From Neurospora tetraspora (lineage: Eukaryota > Ascomycota > Sordariomycetes > Sordariales > Sordariaceae): 64,000 bases of DNA. Below the pieces are notes generated by a model. The model was given only the letters and a program-made list of their open reading frames with translations, was not told where the DNA came from and did no database searches. Position 1 is the first letter of the stretch. Every line of letters starts with the position of its first letter. Location: NCBI RefSeq assembly GCF_033439725.1, contig NW_026944384.1:4712001-4776000 (forward strand), in the 5' to 3' direction. Positions 23,243 through 36,500 of this stretch are shown piece by piece. A program made the translations under genes and the position numbers.

Positions 23243-25829
23243 CTACTTCTGTGGCGGCCTGAAGATAGCATTAGTGAGGAATATCTCCTCGCTATTAACG
23301 ACGCGTGCTGTAGTAGCCGACTGACACGTTATGTTATTGTTGCTGCTGTTGGTGCCACCCTTGCAGCTCTGAATGGACTTCTCAGCGGTATTGATGGCAA
23401 GTGAAGGCTTACTACGAAGCCCGTTGAGCATATCGATGCTCATTGTGCGATGTATGTGTTTCCGCCGGCTGTCTGACGGAGGCGGAGGTGGAGGCGCCTC
23501 TTTTTTGACTGCAGGCTCATCCTTCTTTACTGGATGTTCCTTTTTGACCGGAGAATAAACCTCGACCTTAACTGTATGCCGCTTTTCCCTATCAGCAGGG
23601 ACACCATCGCCACCCATCTGGGTGAGCGCATTTTCCACATCAGCCAAGAGGGCAGAGACATCGCTGCCTGCAAAGACCATAATGGTTTCAGCACGCCGAG
23701 AACTGGCGCCTTGCTCTTCGCTCGCAGCTTCTTCCTCTTCGAAGAATGGTTGTTCCATGATGGTGGAAGGCACGTGAGCAACCACTCGCGGCGGCGAAGA
23801 TGACGCAAACGCGGAAATGATGTGAGAGGAAAAGGACATCTTCGTTGGGCTGCGGGGGGGCGTGGAGATGTTACCGGCGCCATTCGTAGAGCCCAAGGAG
23901 CGGACACCCATGGCGCACTGCAGACTCTCGCTTACGCCAGCCACAGACCCGGTGGACATGGAGAGTGTGGTGGCGGCAGCGACGTGCTCAAGAAGCTTTT
24001 GCCGAACTCGAGTGCGGCGATTCTCGGCTTGATCGAGCTTGGTTATCCAGTCGTCTATTGAAGCGTCTAGCTCTGCGAGAGCCTCTTCTTGCTTCAACAT
24101 GGACTCGTGGCTGAACTTGGCTGTGCGAGGGGATCGGAGGTATTGGCATATCCGAGCATGTAGGTTACGTCTACCAGCGCGGAGGGATGTGTAGGTGCGT
24201 CTAAGATATTCAGTCCGTTCGTCTAGCTGCCGTAGCTCCTAATAGGTTGTTAGTCATGAACCAAAGTACGCGATAGAGGGTAAGCTTACCTACCTTAGAG
24301 AGGTTATCGACGTCTTCCTTCCGCAGTACCTCGAATCTAGCAGCTTGTTGAAGGGCCTGCTTCTGTAGAGCAGCAGTTTCGCTAGGCTTGAGCATTTTGA
24401 CCGCATCGCTGGCCTTCCACCCCTTTGGCAATTGTTCAAATGCGCGCCGTTCCGCGCTCTTACTCCTCTTGGAGCATGACCTTTTCAAGACGGTAGCCCC
24501 GCATGTCTCACTCCTTTTCCGTGGTCGGCCCCGTTCCATAATGCTTCCCGTTTCCGAGTGGCTCCTCTTGTGCCCGATGTTCGAGATACTCTGAGGGCTA
24601 TCAGCGATGCCTGGCCCGAGTGCTGACGGGAACCCAGGTGTGCATTCAATGGAGCTTTTTGGCACATGGTTGTCAACCTTATCCCATGGCATCAGCGAAG
24701 ATCTGATGTCGGTGGGTGCTGATATAGGCGTTGGCAGTGTGGAAGCAGTCCCGGCACTTGTTGCTGCAGATCTCGGGGTGCTTGAAATAGCTGAAAGGGG
24801 CGTGAACGGCGTCCGCGCTTTAGGAGAATCTTCGAATCTTGCCGATCGAATCGTGGAGTCTACCGGCGTGGTACCTGCTCGGAGACGACTACATGATGTC
24901 TTCTGATGGAGTCTTTGAGTGGCAGAGCTGAGCGTCGGAATCACAAGAGGAGTGAGATTCCTGGGCGACAAAGGTTGTCTAGCCTCGTTCTGAACTCGCT
25001 GGCTTCGATTAATACACTGGCGGGCGGCATCAGGCTGCGCTCGCTCAATAGGCACTCGATCCTTGAGTGCTCCCTTAGACTGATTAGGCCTTGATGGAAG
25101 GCCTGGGGCACTAATAGAACGTTCATGGAGAGCCGGACGGCCGGGAATGGTGGCTAGGACCACTTGTCAGTATGAATGGGACAAAATCCATCTAGGGTAA
25201 ACATACGGGAATCCATGGCTGCCTCTTGGACGGTCGTCATTGGGCCAAGTTCAGGCACGCTCACTTTCCGCCTGCGAGTAAGGTTATGCTCCTTGACCTG
25301 TATCCTCAAACCAGATCCAGCATTCGACTTTCCATTGGTCTCGCTGTTTGGTCCCATATTCAGAACAGAGGATTGCTCTGGGTCGACCGACTTCTCAGAG
25401 ACTGTCGACTGCGTGTCCTTGGAGCACTGCTGATATCTTTTTTCTGGGTGGTACATCCTCCAAGTAAACGGTTTCTCCCCTGACGGCGAAGCTCGACCTA
25501 GCTGCAGTTTGCATAAATGTGTAAGCATTAACCGGCTTTTGGCTGGGGTCTTGGGGCCCGGAGTGACGTACCGATTCATTGGATGATTGTGGAGAGACTT
25601 CCTTTGCTATGTAATTGTTGAGGCAAAGGATGAAATCCTCGGAGTCGGAGTCCAGCATACAGCTAACAATATGAGCCATGAGTCCAACGGGTCGGTCGAG
25701 CCGTGTTAGAGATAGATGACCAAACTCGTGAGACCAGATGTACAGAAAGCCGGAAGAGGCCGAGATACGAACAAGGTCTTCAAAGTGATGACGGCCCGAC
25801 GGGCTAGGGGTATAAGGTATATAAGTCAT
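23243..25829 (-). CDS. Uds1-domain (up-regulated during septation) coiled-coil protein
   Basis: Named from the family: fungal Uds1 proteins are linked to septation and the cell cycle, with no known enzymatic activity. Exons 25829-25572, 25501-25207, 25153-24294 and 24238-23243 join to 802 residues. A Ser/Pro/Arg-rich disordered half includes FTWRMYHPEKRYQ and TIPGRPALHERSISAPG. The Uds1 region (about 430-560) reads LPKGWKASDAVKML, then VLRKEDVDNLSK|ELRQLDER across intron 3, then TEYLRRTYTSLRAGRRNLHA and a second helix EEALAELDASIDDW. The tail has charged KKEHPVKKDE repeats and a proline run. Introns 2-4 positions are well supported because each join restores family-like sequence. The start is the weakest point: the first exon (MTYIPYTPSPS) looks unlike the rest, and translation may begin at a later Met. 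Confidence 0.82.
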
Positions 25830-28800
25830 GCACGTAGACTGGAATTAGGACAGACCTTGCCCTGAGTCGAGACCGTGGTTGGTTACCAGACAGGGTTGAA
25901 GGGACTAGTACGGGACCCCTTGTAGGTATATCGACTATGTAGGAGAGGGGGGTATATCATGAAGCAGCAACCCTCGAGACGGATACACAGTAGATGCTTT
26001 AGATTTCTCATCATGATTCCCCACATGAAGGTAGGGTAGGGTGCCTAGTTCCATCCCAAGCTACAAGTCCCCGGACCTGGAGCATAGGAGCAGATCCATC
26101 ATCCAGGTACGAGTCTCCAGATGGTAGTTTCCCGGTACTGAGTAGACCAGCACTCAGTGGAAAGAAACAAGTGCTGTCGAGACGTGCGATACGAAGACGG
26201 CAGCCCAGGCTCGGGCCCTCAAGGTATGAGACCGAGAGTTCCGTCGTCTAGTCTCAGCCCATGTGAAGCATGCAGGTGGATACGCGATGCTGCGGGAGTG
26301 ACTTGCGGAAATGGGGAAAGCCAGAAGCCCAGCCAAGCCTTATGAACCTTCCAAATCGAGGGTGAAAAGTGGGTAAAGGACTCTTTGAAGATTCTCCGCT
26401 CCGGATGTTTGGCATGCAAATATTTCCAGGGGTATTCTCACCAAGAAAGCACGGGGTAACCATCCGTCACCGTGGCACTGGCAGGGGGGTGGACACCGTT
26501 ACCATATTCGGCCTCGCTATGACGGCGATATCTCTCTCGACCGAAGGCCCCTGTCGTCCAGCCAATGGCCGTTGAGTTGGCTAAATGAAGGAGGTCTGTT
26601 GACAGAGCTGGAGAGCATCTGTGCAAGACCCAATACCTCTAACGAAGCGTGGTGTTGACACTCCCATCGACGGGCCGGGCCTTTGACGGCATCGTAGATG
26701 GACGAGTCCTCCCTCCCGACCCCGCACAACTTTTGGGAGCTTTGTGCGCGGTCCCAGCCGGGCGAGCTCCGGTCTGATGCTGACTTGGTCGATATCGCGG
26801 GCTCGATGACGATTTTGACAGACAGCAGCCCAAGTGTCTGGGGAAGATCCTTGGAGCTGACCTAATGGCGAAAGATCAGACGGACACCAAAGCATGAATA
26901 CCTCGTGGCAAGCTCGTGGCATGAATGATAGCTCCATCTTCCCGCCAAAGCGCGAGTCGATTTCGTCCGGAATCAAGACAGCAATGGAAAGGCATGATCG
27001 AAGTGGCAACTGAATCGAAGCCGTTGAGGACGAGGTTCCATCGCCAGGGGAAGTTGGCCAAGCGGGGAAGTTCTAGACGCAAGAGTTATTTTTGATCTCG
27101 TGATTGACTTGATGAAAGGGAGGGAGGGCTGGAGGCGCAGCTAAGAGTTTGGAGAAGAAGAAGGCCGAAGGAAGTGTAATGGAAGGAGGCTTGGGAGCGA
27201 AAGTTAGAAACAACGAAACAAGAAGTTGCCATGGTGAAACAAACGAAACTCCTCAGCAGTTCAGCTCCAGCCCCTCAAGGCTCGAGCGGTGGATACTCTC
27301 TGTCCGATTATGTAAAACAGCAGCACTAGACCCTAACCCTATAGTGCTATGCACAGCATACTCAATCGAGTCAATCCAGCACTGCTTTTGCCGTTCATCA
27401 CCTGTCTCCATGTTTCATTCATCCAGGCCAAGACGACCGAGGGCAGATATGCATCTCGTCACGAAGGGCTGTGTGACAGAGGCAAGTACATGACTATATC
27501 TTGTCAATAGACACAGCAGCATAGCATGCCGGGCTCATTAATCTTAAATCGCCCCCAGTCGCGGAATGTGTCCGCAACATATCGCTTCGTTCTCCGCAAA
27601 AGTCCACGTTCATCCTCCCGTTTTAAACTTGGTTTTAAGCCGCAAAGAGATCGACAACTTGTTTCCTGGATTGAGAACATTCGGTACGTCTCGCGTTGAA
27701 AGCTGCCGTGAACGACGCTTTATTTGGAATTGGCGAATCAGGCCTGCATCTTGATGAAACAACTGAATGTTTGAGCCCCCGCATTCCCGGCAATGTGTTA
27801 GATGTAGGTAGATGTCATGTGGACGATGACTTCACCTATTCAACTTTTCAACCCCCCCGTCCATATTCGAGAGTGTATGATGTTCCTACCATATTGCCTG
27901 ACTAGATTTAGTATCTACTCAACGGCGAAAGGGGCAGCAGGGGAGCCATCAAGGGCGAGACCGGAAACCCGCTTGTCCGGACTCACTATGACTAAAGGAG
28001 CCGAGCACACGGCCTTTGGCCTTGACAATTGATGCAACGTGGAACCTTCAGGGTCTTGTGAAATCCGAGCCGAGTGGTAGCAGCTAGGCCCAACTTTGCT
28101 CGTGGAATAGGTATCAGTTGAGGGGCTGCAGGATAGTTCAATGAGTGATCGTGATGGCAGATAGACGATAGCCCTGCCGTAACATTCGGTGGTTACTGAG
28201 CATGGCTCTGGAGTAGGAGTGATGCTAGTGCTGATCTCGGCAGGCCCTTTGAGGAGTTGATTTCCGCGTAGAGATACTCCGATACGGGCAATGGGACAGG
28301 GTAGGCGAGCTGGCGATGATGCTCGGAAGGCGGCGGTGGTGAATCAATCCTATGTGACGGTCGCCCGGCCAGAATTCCGATGCTCTATCATCCGTTATGG
28401 TGCTTGGTATGCCTACTGTGTAGCACGAGCAAGGAAGATTCGGCAACTCGCTTAAGACGTGACCCCTGAACGATTCACAAACCGTTAGGAAGGGCTAACC
28501 GGTTCTGTGCACGCGTCCGTCTGGGCAGCCCATTGTTGGCGGGAGAGCGAGGTTCCGTCTTGTCGAGAGAGTCGAGCAAGAGAAAACTGAGGGCGAGACC
28601 GTGATTCTGGGTCACGCCGGCGTCTCAGGTTCGATCTTGGGTTTATTGAAACCCCAAAGTGCAAGATCTCGAAGCGGAGGACGGCCTGAGTTATCCAGAG
28701 GGCCCCATCTCGGCTCTACTTGCCTTCACAAGTTCACGATACCCCCGGGACTCGACAACTAGCAAGAGCACCGACCTCGGCCTGCGAATTCATTACCCAG

Positions 28801-29888
28801 ATTAGATTTGCCTATATCACATTTCAGGTATGCCCGCATCGGATCATGCCACAGTGATGTCGGCGACCACTATTTGCTCGCATATGCTGTGAGGATGCAG
28901 CGACAGTGAGGGGATGTGATAGAGGTAATATAGGGGAACGGTATATATTAACGTGTTATCACCTGCAGGTCCCGAATATCAAAACTTTGTTCCTTCTTCC
29001 TGGTTGATACCACCCCCTATCTGCACTTCCCATGAACTGTTTCGTTTCGTAGCCTGGGTCACCATGCCCATGCCCGACGACCTACATCAATATTTGCGCG
29101 GTGAGTAGGTAACAAAACGGCATTACCTAAATACTATGGCGATCCTGGTTAGTATGTCGGCAATTCATCTTGGGCATGTAAGTCCCTTGAAGCATCATTG
29201 GGACATACAACCGAAACGAACCAAGTACCTACCTTTCAACACAATGGAAACATCTTGGACTACATAAACAGACACCACCGAGCCGTTTGACAAACCGGTA
29301 AGTTGGGTCCCAATCATCACTGAATCCTGACTTCCAGTTCCTTTTGGTTCGAAGGAGGCCGGGACGAATCAATGAAAGAGAACTGCTGTGCCAGTTTTCT
29401 TTTTCTCTCTGAACCATGAAATCCTTCTGGTGGCCGTAACGAAGCCATAGGTCTATAACGGCTCAAAAACGAGTGTGCCTATGCGATGTTTGAGAATTGG
29501 TAACCATGGCGCGAGGGTGAATATTTCTGACGGTGATTGATGTCGAAGAGTCAGTCGGGCGTGTAAGTCGAGCTTCTCCCAGTTGAGTGGAGCGAGGGAC
29601 GTTGTTCGCTCCCGTCTGGTGCAAGGAAGTGGAGGTGGTCAAAGCTCAAGCTACCGCTCTATCGCGATAGGAAATGCGCTCGTCCTATCGGCTGATGTCA
29701 TTCCACACCTTACGACCAAGAAGGAAGGCGTGAAGGAAAGTGAGGGTAAGAGCGGCTCTTTGAGATCAAACTTTTGCATTGAAAGCTGAGATTACTAAAT
29801 AGTCCCAACAAGGTAGTACCACGCTGGCGCACAATACGTAGCGGGAATAATTGCAACAAAAAGTGGTCAGAGTCCCCGAGACGTCCGC
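25830..29888. other. 4-kb gene-free region between divergent genes
   Basis: Separates the minus-strand Uds1 gene from the plus-strand M1 peptidase gene, so it contains both promoters. Composition is normal, without RIP signs. Short ORFs (for example 26581-27009 minus, 27149-27493 plus) have no recognisable family. A CCCTAACCCT motif occurs near 27332. Nothing else is seen. Confidence 0.4.
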
Positions 29889-32153
29889 TTGATGTGGGGT
29901 AGAGGTCTTCTTCGAGGGGCCAAGTTTGCTCAACTGTCATCACCATCACCATCCTCGTCGTCATCACGATCACTGCTATCAGCAGCATCAACAACATCCT
30001 CCAACCTCCTCTCCTCCCAGTATCAGCGTGGCCGTTGGTTTGGTTCCAGCACCGCAAACATGGCTCCCATTCGCGACCCCAACACCTTGTCCAACTATGA
30101 CGCCTGGAGGACTCGTCACACCACGGCGAACCTCAAGATCGACTTCACAGACAAGTGTCTGCGCGGCTCCGTCATCCTCGAGCTCGAGTCCCAGACGGAC
30201 AAGGCCAGCAAGGAGATCATTCTTGACTCCAGCTATGTTGCCGTGAGCTCCATCAAGCTCAACTCGGCCCCCTCGACGTGGGAGACCAAGGCCCGCACCG
30301 AGCCGAACGGCTCTCCGGTTCACATTGCCGTACCTGAGGGTGCCGCCAAGGGCGAGGTCGTCAAGGTCGAAATTGAGCTTGCCACCACGGACAAGTGCAC
30401 TGCCCTGCAGTGGCTCACCCCGGCCCAGACCAGCAACAAGGCGGCCCCCTTCATGTTCAGCCAGTGCCAGGCCATCCACGCCCGCTCGCTCTTCCCCTGC
30501 CAGGACACCCCCGACGTCAAGAGCACTTACGACTTCAACATCACCAGCCCCTACGTTGTTGTGGCCAGTGGTGTGCCCGTACCCAACGAGACCAAGGATT
30601 TGGGCGAGGAGAAGTTGTACAAGTTCCAGCAAAAGGTCCCCATCCCGTCCTACCTCTTTGCCCTCTCATCTGGAGATATCGCCAGCGCCCCTGTCGGCAA
30701 GCGCTCTTGTGTTTGCACCGGCCCCAACGAGCTCAAGGAGTCTCAATGGGAGTTGGAGGGTGACATGGACAAGTTCCTGGAGGCTGCGGAGAAGATTGTG
30801 TTCCCTTACAGGTGGGGAGAGTACAATGTTCTTGTCCTCCCCCCTAGCTTCCCTTACGGAGGTGAGTGCAAGCACCGAGAAAATGGGTCTGAAAACGTCT
30901 TGTGAAAGCTGACCATGTGGCCCCGAAAGGCATGGAGAACCCCATCTTCACCTTTGCGACCCCCACCATCATCAGTGGCGACAAGCAAAACATTGATGTT
31001 ATCGCGCACGAACTCGCTCACAGCTGGAGTGGAAACCTGGTCACCAGCTGCAGCTGGGAGCACTTGTACGTTGCAGGTTACTGATCATTTGTTCGTCAAC
31101 GAGTGCTAACACCTGGGCAGCTGGTTGAACGAAGGATGGACCATGTATCTCGAGCGCCGTATTCTTGCCTCTATCCACGGCGGTGATGCCCACTTTGACT
31201 TTTCCGCCATCAGGGGCTGGAAGGCGCTGGGTAAGAACTATTGACACAGACCAGACTTGAATAAGGAGGAATTCCCCACTAACACGTTTTCCACAGAGGA
31301 GGCCATCAAGGAGTACGGAGAGGATCACGAGTTCACAAAGCTCTGCATCAGCCACAAGGGTATCGATCCCGATGATGCCTTCAGCACGGTTCCTTATGAG
31401 AAGGGTTTCCACTTCGTCTGGTCTCTCGACCGCCTTGTAGGAAGAGAGAACTTTGACAAGTTCATTCCGCACTACTTTGGCAAGTGGTCCAACAAGTCTC
31501 TCGACTCGTACGAATTCAAGGACACCTTCCTCGAGTTCTTCAGCGCCCCCGAGTACTCTGATCTCAAGGACAAGATTGCTTCGATCGATTGGGAGGGTCG
31601 CTTCCACAGCACCGGCCTTCCCCCCAAGCCCGAGTTCGACACCTCCCTTGCGGACGTGTGCTACGAGCTGGCTGAAAAGTGGAAGAGCAAGGACTTCACC
31701 CCTAGCCCATCGGACGTTTCGTCCTGGACTGGTAACCAGGTGTTGGTTTTCCTCAACGCCGTGCAGGACTTTGAGGAGCCCTTGACGGTTGAGCAATCGG
31801 TAAGTTTCAAGTGTCTTGACTCTCTATTGCCAGTCGGCAGCATGCTAACACCCTCGCAGCAAGCACTCGGCAAGGTCTACGGCCTCTCTGAATCCAAGAA
31901 CGCCGAGCTCAAGGCCGCCTACTACCACATTGCGATGCGCTCCAAGGACGCCAGTGCTTACCAGGGCGTTGCTGACCTCTTGGGAGAGGTTGGTCGCATG
32001 AAGTTCGTCCGCCCTCTCTACCGTGGCCTCAACAAGGTCGATCGAGAGCTTGCGCTCAAGACCTTTGAGAAAAATCGTGAATTCTACCACCCTATTTGCC
32101 GCCAAATGGTTGAGAAAGATTTGGGCGTTGCTGAGGCGGCCAAGTCGTCTTAG
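29889..32153 (+). CDS. M1 zinc aminopeptidase / leukotriene A4 hydrolase homologue
   Basis: Metallo-aminopeptidase of the LTA4H branch; fungal members remove N-terminal residues from peptides and have an epoxide hydrolase activity of unclear role. Exons 29889-30861, 30930-31065, 31121-31230, 31297-31799 and 31860-32153 give 671 residues. The GGMEN exopeptidase motif spans intron 1. Zinc ligands are His351 and His355 in HELAHSW and Glu374 in WLNEGWT, 18 residues further on as M1 requires. The YEKGFHF block probably contains the proton-donor Tyr. The C-terminal helical LTA4H domain ends [17 protein letters not shown]. Residues 1-57 are rich in Arg, Ser and Ala without acids, a likely mitochondrial presequence; Met58 (MAPIRDP, codon at 30060) could start a cytosolic form. 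Family identity is secure, localisation inferred. Confidence 0.95.
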
Positions 32154-33515
32154 GCGGTTTCTTTCTGTTTCGGGGGAAGTCAGTGACTACTAGGTAGTTC
32201 AGGGTATGCCAACCTGAGCTGTTAGTGTTTAGGATAATTAAAAAATGGGTGATGATGGGTATCAGCATGTTCACATAATAGCAACCTCGGGCAATGCTCA
32301 TGATGGCGGCTATAACTGTTGTGATTATATATCTGTGGTGCCGAAGGTGGTAGATGACCACCTACATACCTCTACGTATCAGAAGCAGCTTGTTAGCTGG
32401 AAACGTTTTTGGTGGGTCAAGTACATACAGCACTTTGTGAACCGTCCAAAAAGGATTTCATCTCTTTCCGTCTGAAAGAAACATATTGGACGACTAGTCA
32501 AGCTGTGATGTTGTCACTTGTCAGGGACATGAAGAGAAGTGACCAATGAGAGAGCGATCCGCTGCCGGAATCTAGCACATGCCAGGGCGTGCACGAGCAC
32601 AGCGGGCATCTCCTGGTTTACAGGGCAGTGGTGACACTGCTGCGCGCCTCGCGTCACAGGCTTTCCTTCCAAGCTATCACGTTCATAGCGGCATGCTGCG
32701 GGGACACTCTTTGCAGAAACCCGCTGCAGGCGCCAATGGCGGGATCGAATCGAGGCAACGACTCAGCTGGAACCCGAAGCAAGGAACCAACAACTACAAG
32801 CCAGCTGCCAACCTGTCAGAGTCAACCGAGCACGGGCAGGCATCGTTCGCTCCCTTTCCTTCGACCAGACAACCCGCGTCCTGTTGATCGACACCTTGAC
32901 TTTTTGTTACGAGTTGACGATTTCCCGAGCATTGCCTGTTGCGCGACACAATACGCCGGCTTTGCAGCTTCCGGGCTGCGGTCGTTGAACGACTGAACAC
33001 GCAACCCTAGGACCCTACCAAGCTAGCATCTCCCTTTTGCGACAGCGTCAGCGGCTGCCACAACAACGGCGACGATCACGGGCTCTTCACGGGCACTTCA
33101 CACTCCACGGCCCCATATCCCCAGTCGCTCTCCCCCGTGCGCCGTCACCCGCCCACCTGCAGCGATTTACCGTCGACCAGGCGACAGGCGACCGTGGTAA
33201 AGCAACATAATACGGCAGCGAGCCACCGACATCTCGACTATCTCTCCTAGAAACCGAGCTGGCCTCGACCCTTCCGCAGCAGCTCCCGGCGCATGGTAGA
33301 ATGAGTGACGTTGCCGTTCGGCCGGATCTGGAAAACACATGTTGGCACGTTCGGAAGCTGTAACCACGCCCGAATAAGATCGACTGTTTAGAGAAGCCCT
33401 CCCAGACGAATCGCGAACCTCTTTCGACAGCTCCTTGGTCACTCGTGTGGCCAGCCGATATATATATACAGCACTGTGACGCTCCGCGACACCGGCAGAG
33501 CTATCTCGCGACGCC
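32154..33515. promoter_or_regulatory. Intergenic with kinesin-3 promoter
   Basis: Holds the 3' end of the peptidase transcript and the promoter of the kinesin gene. A GATATATATATACA segment at 33457-33470 is a TATA-like candidate, but it lies only about 50 bases before the ATG, so it may instead be transcribed leader. No other feature is visible. Confidence 0.4.
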
Positions 33516-36500
33516 ATGGCTCCAGGCGCGGCCCCAATGGGGGGTGGAGGAAACATCAAGGTTGTGGTCAGATGCCGTCCCTTCAACGGAAGAGGTGAGT
33601 GTTTATATACGCGAAAGCTCTGTTACCGGCGCTGAAGAGCGAAACCTTTAAAGAAGGGAAACCCACGGAAAGCGCTCGTTCCTACGTCATACAGACAGAC
33701 ACTGATGATGCGACTACCCGATTCCAGAACACGACCGCGGCGCACAATGTATCGTCGAGATGAAAGACAACCAGACGGTTCTCACCCCTCCGCCTGACGT
33801 TGTAGCAAAGGGTGGTAAGGACCAAGGCCAAAAGGCTTTCGCTTTCGACAGGTCATACTGGTCCTTCGACAAGAATGCGCCCAACTACGCCGGACAAGAT
33901 CAACTACACGAGGACCTGGGCAAACCGCTGCTCGACAATGCCTTCCAGGGCTACAACAACTGTATCTTTGCCTACGGTCAAACCGGTTCCGGCAAGTCCT
34001 ACTCGATGATGGGATATGGCAAGGATGCTGGTATCATCCCCATGATTTGCCAGGATATGTTCAAGAGGATAAACGAGATGCAACAAGACAAGAATCTGCG
34101 CTGTACAGTGGAAGTCTCCTACCTCGAAATTTACAACGAACGTGTACGCGACCTGCTCAACCCGGCGAACAAGGGCAATCTCAAGGTCCGAGAACATCCG
34201 TCAACGGGTCCCTACGTCGAAGACTTGGCGAAGCTTGTCGTGGGGAGTTTCCAGGAGATCGAGCACTTGATGGACGAGGGAAACAAGGCTAGAACAGTTG
34301 CGGCCACCAACATGAACGAAACCTCCAGTAGAAGTCATGCTGTCTTTACCCTAATGTTGACCCAAAAACGATTCGATCCCGAGACGAAAATGGAAATGGA
34401 AAAGGCAGCCAAGATCAGTCTGGTGGATTTGGCAGGTTCGGAAAGAGCAACGTCTACCGGAGCTACCGGCGCCCGTCTAAAAGAAGGTGCCGAAATCAAC
34501 CGGTCTCTGTCGACACTTGGGCGCGTTATCGCAGCCCTAGCAGACCTCTCCACCGGGAAAAAGAAGAAAGGGTCTGCGGCCGGCCAAGTACCATATCGTG
34601 ACAGTGTCCTCACCTGGTTGTTGAAGGATTCGTTAGGCGGCAACAGTATGACGGCGATGATAGCGGCCATCAGTCCAGCCGATATCAACTACGACGAGAC
34701 GCTTAGTACACTCCGTTATGCTGATTCGGCCAAGAGGATCAAGAACCACGCTGTTGTCAATGAGGACGCCAATGCCCGCATGATCCGCGAGCTAAAGGAA
34801 GAACTAGCTCAACTGAGAAGCAAATTGGGCGGTGGTGGAGGCGTCGGTGGCACTCATGTTCCGGGAGAGGAGGTTTACGCAGAGGGAACGCCATTAGAGA
34901 AGCAGATTGTCAGCATCACAACGCCGGACGGCACCGTCAAGAAGGTCTCCAAGGCCGAGATTGCAGAGCAGTTGAATCAGTCCGAGAAGCTTCTGCAGGA
35001 TCTGAACCAGACATGGGAGCAGAAGCTGCAGAAAACCGAAGAAATCCACAAGGAACGTGAAGCTGCGCTTGAAGAACTGGGCATCAGCATCGAAAAGGGC
35101 TTTATCGGCATGTCGACCCCCAAGAAGATGCCCCATTTGGTCAATCTTTCGGACGACCCGCTATTAGCAGAGTGCTTGGTGTATAATCTGAAACCAGGCT
35201 CAACAAGTGTCGGCAACGTCGAGTCAAACGCGGAGAACCAAGCAAATATTCGCCTCAATGGGTCGAGGATCCTCCACGAACACTGCGTTTTTGAGAACGC
35301 GGCTGATGGAACGGTGACTGTCATCCCAAAGGAGGGTGCGGCTGTCATGGTGAACGGCAAACGAGTGACTGAGCCGACTCGACTTCACTCTGGATACCGC
35401 ATCATTCTGGGCGACTTCCACATTTTCAGGTTCAACCATCCTCTTGAAGCGAAAGCGGAACGAGCAGAGCGTGCCGAGCAACAGAGTCTGCTGAGGCAAT
35501 CCGTCACAGCAAACCAATTACAGGCCATGGAGAAATCACCAGCTCTAAGTCCCAGACACGACCACCACAGAAGCCTTAGTACGGCAGTGTCTGAAGGCGA
35601 CAGCAGCCGTCCAGATTCACCCGCGCCGTTTTCAAGAAACACAAAAGAATCAGATTGGTCCTTTGCGCGAAGGGAGGCGGCAGGGGCCATCCTTGGAACG
35701 GATCAAAACTTTGCGAAACTGACAGACGAAGAATTGAATGCCCTTTTTGAGGACGTGCAACGAGCACGAGCTGAAAGAGTGAATGTTCGGGAAGGGGATG
35801 AAGATATGGAGTCCATGGCGTCGTATCCGATAAGGGAGAAGTACATGTCCACCGGCACTCTCGACAACTTCTCTCTGGACACCGCCCTAACCATACCATC
35901 CACGCCCAAACACGGAGAGACGGAGGAGAAGCTGGGTCAGATTCGAGACGTGATGCAGAGCCAACTCGACAAGCAGAAGGAGGAGTACAAGGATCAGCTG
36001 AAGACGGCCGAAGCAGCGAACGTGGAGGTGGAGGAGATCAAGAAGGAGAAGGCCAAGATGGAGGAAACGTTGATGCAGCTCAAGGTCGACATGCAGAAAC
36101 AGCTGGAGGTGCAAAGACGCCAGTTCGAGGACAAGATCGAGAAGTTGGATCCGCTCAAGCGGCCGAAAGCGAACCCGAAGCTCTCTGCAGACGAGATTGA
36201 GCGTGCGAAAGCGGTGGTTAAGAAATGGAGGAGTCGACGCTACGTCATCATGGCCGAGGCAGTCTTGCAGCATGCTGCCACTCTTAAGGAGGCACAAGTC
36301 ATGAGTCATGAGCTCAATGAGAGCGTCGTCTTCCAGTTCACGATCGTAGACGTCGGCCATCTTATTTGTTCATCTTACGACATGGTGCTTAATGGGCTGA
36401 CTGGTGAGGGAGACGATATTGCTCTCGAAACAGCACCGAAGCCGTGCGTCGGCATTCGCGTCGTTGACTACAAGCACAGTGTCGTCCACCTTTGGAGCAT

